From the NCBI RefSeq assembly GCF_014651915.1, contig NZ_BMXU01000002.1:811507-875506 (forward strand): a stretch of DNA of 64,000 nucleotides, in the 5' to 3' direction. The stretch comes from Parvularcula lutaonensis (GTDB lineage: Bacteria > Pseudomonadota > Alphaproteobacteria > Caulobacterales > Parvularculaceae). Numbering within the stretch: the first letter of the stretch is position 1; each line of letters begins with the position of its first letter. The translations under genes and the position numbers were made by a program. The notes beneath the pieces are model-generated. The model saw only the letters and a program-made list of their open reading frames with translations, did not search any database and was not told the DNA's origin. Positions 59,524-64,000 of the stretch are shown here, piece after piece.

Positions 59524-62265
59524 ATGAAGCCTAAAGTGCAGCGCATCTCGACGCTTGGTATTCTTCTCATCGGGACGGCGCTGTCCGGTCTCGGCACTTC
59601 CGCCGCCCAGGCGCCGAACGTGCAGGGCAGCCCGCAGGTCCAGGAAAACTATTCGCTGGTCGTCAGGACTATCGAGGTGAACGGCAACCAGCGGATCGAG
59701 GACGGCACGGTCCGGTCCTACCTGCCGATCGAGCCCGGCATGCAGGTGGGCTCCCTTGAAATCGACGCTGCGCTCAAGTCGCTCTACGCCACCAACCTGT
59801 TCGAAGATGCGTCGATCATCTTCGATCCGCGCCGCGGCGTGCTCGAAGTCACGGTGCAGGAGAACCCGATCGTCAACAGGGTCATCTTCCTCGGCAACAA
59901 GCGGACGCAGGAAGACAAGTTCAAAGAGGAGATCCAGCTCGAGCCCCGCGCCGTCTATACCCGCGCGAAGCAGCAGGCTGACGCGCAACGCATCATCGAG
60001 GTCTATCGCCGCGCTGGCCGCTTCGGCGCCACGGTCGTGCCGAAGATCAAGCGGCTCCCGCAGAACCGCGTCGACGTGATCTACGAGATCGACGAAGGCC
60101 CGAAGACGGGCATCAAACAGGTCAATTTCCTCGGCAACGAGGCGTTTTCCGATGCCGAGCTGCGCGGCGCGATCCTGACGGCGCCGACGCGCTGGTGGAA
60201 CATCCTCGAGTCGAACGACAACTATGACCCGGACCGTCTCGAATACGACCGGGAGCTGCTACGCCAGTTCTATTCCAAGAACGGGTATGCGGACTTTTCG
60301 GTGGTCTCGGCGGTGGCCGAGCTGACGCCGGACCGGAAAAACTTCATCATCACGTTCACCGTGGACGAAGGGCCGAAATACACTTTTGGCAATGTCGACG
60401 TGAACACGACCCTGTCGAAGCTGCCCGGCGATCTCCTGCGCTCGCGGGTGCCGATCCGTACGGGGACGACTTTCAACTCGGAGCTTCTGGAAAAGGCGGA
60501 GGAGGCGATCACCTTCTCGACCGGCATCGCAGGCTATGCCTTTGTCGACGTCAACCCGCGCCTCGACCTCAACCCCGAGACCAAGACCGTCGATGTGACC
60601 TTCGACGTCAATGAAGGGCCACGGGTCTATGTCGAAGAGATCAACATCAACGGCAACACCCAGACCCTCGACCGCGTGATCCGCCGCGAGATGCGCCTTG
60701 TCGAAGGCGATGCCTTCAACCGTGTGCTGATCGATCGTTCCGAGCGCCGGGTGAAGGGACTTGGCTATTTCTCCGAGGTGGAGATCGTCGAGGAACCGGG
60801 CTCGGCGCCCGACCGAACGGTGCTCAACGTCAACGTCACCGAGCAGCCGACGGGCAGCTTCCAGATCGGCGGCGGCGTCAGCTCGAACGACAACTTCATC
60901 TTCAATATCCAGGTCGAGCAGTCGAACCTTCTCGGCCGGGGGCAGTATGTCCTCCTGAACCTCCAGGCTTCCCAGCGGACGAACCAGGCGCAGCTGTCGC
61001 TAACCGAACGCTACTTCCTCGGCCGCGCGCTGCGGGCCAGCGCATCGCTGTTCTACAACTCGACGGACTTTGAGGAAGCGGGTTTCGTCTCGAACAGCTT
61101 CGGCACGAATTTCAGCCTCGGCTTTCCGTCGTCCGAGTTTTCGTCGCTTTTGCTGAACTATGGCCTGCGCTTCGATAGTCTCGAGCTGAGCCAGCGTGTC
61201 GGCATCGAGGGGCTGAACCCGGATGGCACGCCGATCTTTTCCGACACCAACAATGACGGGAACCCGGATATCTCCCTGGTCGACCCGTCGGATTTCGAGA
61301 TCATCAGGGATCCATCCGTGGACGGATCAGGAAACCCGGTGCTCGGTATCATCCAGACCGACCGCTGCAACATCACCGCGCTTCAGCGGGATCTCAACTG
61401 CGAGCGGAATGGCGAGTTTACGACCTCGCAGCTCGGCTACACGTTCCGCCTCGACAAGACCAATGATCCGATCGTGCCGTCTGGCGGCTTCGACCTTTCC
61501 CTTTCCCAGAGCTTCGCTGGACTTGGCGGTGACGTGAACTTCCACCGCTCGACGATCCGCGCTGGTTACTACCACCGCCTGCCAGCACGACTGGTCGGTT
61601 CGCTGAAGTTCAATGGCGGTTACATCGACAGCTTCAATGATGACGGCGTGCGCCTCAACGACCGCTTCTTCCTCGGCGGCAACCGCGGCTTCCGCGGCTT
61701 TGACGTTGCAGGCGTCGGCCCGCGCCTGTTCAACGTCAACGGCCAGTTCGGCAACCGTGGCCAGGCCATCGGTGCCCGCGCCTATGCGATCGGCACGGCC
61801 GAAGCCCTGCTGCCGCTCCCCCTGCCGCCGAGCTATGGTGTCAGGGCTTCGCTCTTCGTCGATGCTGGCTATGTCGGCCTGACCAACGAGCGGGACGACG
61901 AGCTTTTCAACATCGACAGCGACCGCCGGAACTTCTTCGGTGACGAGAGCCTGCCGCTCGCGACTTTCGACACGGACGAGGCCTTCGATCCTGACTTCTA
62001 CGAGCAGTCCTTCGATGACAATGGCGATCCGGTGACGATCGGCGGGGAGAACGTTTTCGTTCTGAACAGTGCCGGGCTCGCGTATAACGATCTGCAACTC
62101 GATGATCCGCTGCAAGACGATTTCGCTCCGCGTGTGACGGCGGGCATCTCGATCAACTGGAACTCGCCTTTCGGACCGATCCAGATTGACCTCTCCGAAG
62201 CCTTGGTCGTCGAGGAGTATGACCGGCCCCAGAGCTTCCGCTTCTCCGCCGGCGGCCGCTTCTGA
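59524..62265 (+). CDS. bamA: outer membrane protein assembly factor BamA
   Basis: Core of the beta-barrel assembly machine, 913 residues from ATG 59524, which has GGGAG upstream and gives a good signal peptide (cleavage near AQA, residue 29); the GTG at 59497 overlaps rseP. Five POTRA domains span about 45-390. The barrel follows, with the L6 motif in GGNRGFRGFDVAGVGPR (about 720) and a terminal Phe (SAGGRF) recognised during assembly. It is about 100 residues longer than E. coli BamA. Much of the extra length is in acidic loops with DTNNDGNPD (about 572) and FDTDEAFDPDFYEQSFDDNG (about 818). Confidence 0.95.
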   Translation: MKPKVQRISTLGILLIGTALSGLGTSAAQAPNVQGSPQVQENYSLVVRTIEVNGNQRIEDGTVRSYLPIEPGMQVGSLEIDAALKSLYATNLFEDASIIFDPRRGVLEVTVQENPIVNRVIFLGNKRTQEDKFKEEIQLEPRAVYTRAKQQADAQRIIEVYRRAGRFGATVVPKIKRLPQNRVDVIYEIDEGPKTGIKQVNFLGNEAFSDAELRGAILTAPTRWWNILESNDNYDPDRLEYDRELLRQFYSKNGYADFSVVSAVAELTPDRKNFIITFTVDEGPKYTFGNVDVNTTLSKLPGDLLRSRVPIRTGTTFNSELLEKAEEAITFSTGIAGYAFVDVNPRLDLNPETKTVDVTFDVNEGPRVYVEEININGNTQTLDRVIRREMRLVEGDAFNRVLIDRSERRVKGLGYFSEVEIVEEPGSAPDRTVLNVNVTEQPTGSFQIGGGVSSNDNFIFNIQVEQSNLLGRGQYVLLNLQASQRTNQAQLSLTERYFLGRALRASASLFYNSTDFEEAGFVSNSFGTNFSLGFPSSEFSSLLLNYGLRFDSLELSQRVGIEGLNPDGTPIFSDTNNDGNPDISLVDPSDFEIIRDPSVDGSGNPVLGIIQTDRCNITALQRDLNCERNGEFTTSQLGYTFRLDKTNDPIVPSGGFDLSLSQSFAGLGGDVNFHRSTIRAGYYHRLPARLVGSLKFNGGYIDSFNDDGVRLNDRFFLGGNRGFRGFDVAGVGPRLFNVNGQFGNRGQAIGARAYAIGTAEALLPLPLPPSYGVRASLFVDAGYVGLTNERDDELFNIDSDRRNFFGDESLPLATFDTDEAFDPDFYEQSFDDNGDPVTIGGENVFVLNSAGLAYNDLQLDDPLQDDFAPRVTAGISINWNSPFGPIQIDLSEALVVEEYDRPQSFRFSAGGRF

Positions 62266-62391
62266 CGCGAAGCGCGCCGACCCTTCACCCGGCGCGCGTG
62301 AAAAACGGGAATGCTTGCCGGTTTGCCGTGGATTTCGCGCCGACCTTCCGGCAAGCGTGAGATGCTCTCACTGAATGCAGGGACCAAGACT

Positions 62392-63021
62392 ATGAACATC
62401 AGCAGGATTTTCGCCGCGGCATTCGCTTCCCTCGCGATGCTCACCGCAGGCGGTGCAGCCTTCGCCCAAAAGAACGGCATCCTGTTCCTCGATCAGCAGC
62501 GCGTCATCAGCGAAAGCACCGCTGGCAAGTCGATCGACCGCCAGCTCCGTGAGATCACCGAGCAGGTCGCCCGCGAGATCGGCCCGGAACAGGCCAAGAT
62601 CGACGAAGAGACGAACCAGCTCCGCGACACGCGCGAGAGCCTCTCGGAAGAGGACTTCAACCTCCGCTACCAGTCGCTTCTGGCTCGCGCGCAGCGGCTC
62701 GAACAGTTCAAGCAGCTTCGCCGCACCGAGCTCGAGCAGGCGCGCACCAAGGCAATCTCCGACCTCGCCAAGGCGTGGGAGCCGATCGCCGAGGAGATCT
62801 TCAAGAAGAAGAAGGGCTACGTCCTGCTCGAAAAGCAGGCCGTGCTGATCGCGAGCGACAAGGGCGACATCACCGATGAAGTAATCGCCGCGCTCAACAA
62901 GAAGCTGACCACGGTCGCGGTCGTGAAGCCTGACCTGCAGGCCCAGATGCTCGCCGCCGCACAGGCCAAGCAGCAGCAGCAGCAGGCTGCACAGACCCAG
63001 CAACAACAGCAAACCCAGTAA
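62392..63021 (+). CDS. skp: OmpH/Skp-family periplasmic chaperone
   Basis: A 209-residue protein. ATG 62392 starts a signal peptide (NISRIFAAAFASLAMLTAGG, ending AFA). A short strand GILFLDQQRVISES leads into long coiled-coil arms (about 70-150) rich in Glu, Arg and Gln. A Gln-rich tail (about 190-209) is unusual. It escorts unfolded outer-membrane proteins to BamA, encoded just upstream. Confidence 0.88.
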   Translation: MNISRIFAAAFASLAMLTAGGAAFAQKNGILFLDQQRVISESTAGKSIDRQLREITEQVAREIGPEQAKIDEETNQLRDTRESLSEEDFNLRYQSLLARAQRLEQFKQLRRTELEQARTKAISDLAKAWEPIAEEIFKKKKGYVLLEKQAVLIASDKGDITDEVIAALNKKLTTVAVVKPDLQAQMLAAAQAKQQQQQAAQTQQQQQTQ

Positions 63022-63053
63022 GCCCGTCTGGACTGAACGGTCGGAACATCGTC

Positions 63054-63083
63054 AAAGGCGGGCGCGGGGCGTCCGCCTTTTTT
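63054..63083 (+). terminator. intrinsic terminator between skp and lpxD
   Basis: AAAGGCGG pairs with CCGCCTTT, with inner GCG/CGC-type pairing, followed by TTT. It would reduce transcription into lpxD. Confidence 0.7.
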
Positions 63084-63097
63084 GTCTCGGAGGGACC

Positions 63098-64000
63098 ATG
63101 GTTTTTCCTGATCCGCAGTTTTTCCGCTTCACAGGCGCACTCACTGGCGAGGAAGCCGCCGAGATCGGTGGAGCGACCCTGATCCGGTCTGGCGGCACCA
63201 TCACCACCGTCGCCGAGAGCGGCACCGGCGGCGACGGCGCCCTGGTCTTCGCTGAGCGCTTCAAGGGCAAAATTGCCGTCTCGGCTGCGATCATCGTGCC
63301 GGAAGGCAAGGCCGACGAGGCACCTGCCGACACGCCGATCGTGCTCGAAGTTCGCTCACCCAAGCTCGCCTTCTCGCGCATTGCTGCGCATCTTTTCGAG
63401 AGCCGGTTCGAGACGGCTGACGAGGAATTGGGCAAGCCCGAGATCGGAGAGGGGGCAAAAATCCACCCGTCCGCGGTGATCTGTCCCGGCGTCTCGATCG
63501 GCTCCGGCGCGGTGATCTCCGCCCATGCCGTGATCGGCCACGGCGTGACCATCGGCGAGAGAACGTTTGTCGGTGCGAACGCCTCGATCACCCATGCGGA
63601 AGTGGGCAGGAATTGCCGTATCCTCTCCGGCGCACGGGTCGGAGAAGCGGGCTTCGGCTACACGGCTGGAGAGACGGGCCCCGTTGCCGTGCCCCAGCTG
63701 GGCGCCGTCAGGCTCGCCGACGAGGTCGATATCGGCGCCCAGACAACCGTCGACCGCGGCACACTGAGCGACACTGTGATCGGTGCCATGAGCAAGATCG
63801 ACAACCTTTGCCAAATCGCCCACAACTGCCGCCTTGGGCGCGGCGTCCTCGTGGCGAGCCAGACCGGAATTTCGGGATCCTGCGTGATCGGAGATTTCGT
63901 CATGATGGGCGGCCAGGTCGGCATGGCGGACCACCTGACGGTCGGCAACGGCGCGGTGGTAGCCGCGCAATCGGGCCTGATGAAGGATGTCGAACCAGGC
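63098..64000 (+). CDS. lpxD: UDP-3-O-acylglucosamine N-acyltransferase, cut by the window end
   Basis: The first 301 residues of the lipid A acyltransferase; the end lies outside the window. The N-terminal uridine-binding domain (about 1-100) includes GDGALVFAERFK. A left-handed beta-helix of hexapeptide repeats follows (IHPSAVICPGVSIGSGAVIS), with the catalytic His region in CQIAHNCRLGRGV. AGGGA precedes ATG 63098. The order bamA-skp-lpxD is the usual one. Confidence 0.93.
   Translation, partial: MVFPDPQFFRFTGALTGEEAAEIGGATLIRSGGTITTVAESGTGGDGALVFAERFKGKIAVSAAIIVPEGKADEAPADTPIVLEVRSPKLAFSRIAAHLFESRFETADEELGKPEIGEGAKIHPSAVICPGVSIGSGAVISAHAVIGHGVTIGERTFVGANASITHAEVGRNCRILSGARVGEAGFGYTAGETGPVAVPQLGAVRLADEVDIGAQTTVDRGTLSDTVIGAMSKIDNLCQIAHNCRLGRGVLVASQTGISGSCVIGDFVMMGGQVGMADHLTVGNGAVVAAQSGLMKDVEPG

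Overview
The window is about 63% GC and almost fully coding. It reads as an alphaproteobacterial chromosome, probably from the Parvularculales/Caulobacterales side of the class. The main reasons are a PopZ-type polar protein, the BamF-type DUF3035 lipoprotein after ileS-lspA, and the order rpsB-tsf, pyrH-frr-uppS-cdsA-dxr-rseP-bamA-skp-lpxD. These assignments come from reading translated sequence and motifs; no database search was run.

Layout. 1-6.8 kb: tRNA-Thr, tRNA-Asn, then a minus-strand tripartite RND efflux operon (outer-membrane factor, adaptor, permease). 6.9-14.7 kb: a 7.7 kb element inserted in the 3' half of tRNA-Cys and bounded by a 48-bp perfect direct repeat. 14.8-18.2 kb: isoaspartyl-methyltransferase-like gene, popZ, PhoD phosphatase. 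18.2-22.7 kb: a polyamine cluster (ornithine decarboxylase behind a speF-like leader, SAM decarboxylase, spermidine synthase, a frameshifted DUF1963 gene, agmatinase). 22.7-29.6 kb: a membrane protein and a HAD gene, then the operon HAD-ribF-ileS-lspA-bamF. 29.7-43.2 kb: glyQ, mtgA, mnmC, a lytic transglycosylase, several hydrolases, recQ and aroC. 43.2-47.1 kb: pdxH, a glyoxalase-like gene, a broken SRPBCC gene and unknowns. 47.2-64 kb: translation and envelope genes from rpsB to a truncated lpxD, interrupted by accessory genes between tsf and pyrH and between pyrH and frr. One of those accessory loci is a two-gene, membrane-anchored Cas4-like nuclease.

The most unusual region is the tRNA-Cys element. 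It keeps an intact tyrosine integrase, a MarR-like regulator, a full T7-type large terminase with an added zinc-ribbon N-terminus, and a 1.3 kb repeat- and terminator-rich stretch resembling podovirus genome ends. Almost everything else in it is a fragment: the first ~50 codons of a T7-type RNA polymerase fused to the C-terminal part of a DUF1501 protein, the first third of thyX, a piece of a DUF1800 protein, and small genes with frame changes. Gene order fits a temperate T7-like podovirus with attP between integrase and RNA polymerase that has lost its replication and structural genes. What remains is integration plus packaging, as expected of a decayed prophage or a phage-derived satellite.

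Several host genes also carry single lesions: DUF1963 (one missing A), a TIKI/ChaN-like lipoprotein (TGG to TAG) and SRPBCC (TGA, no N-terminus). These could be real pseudogenes or consensus errors.
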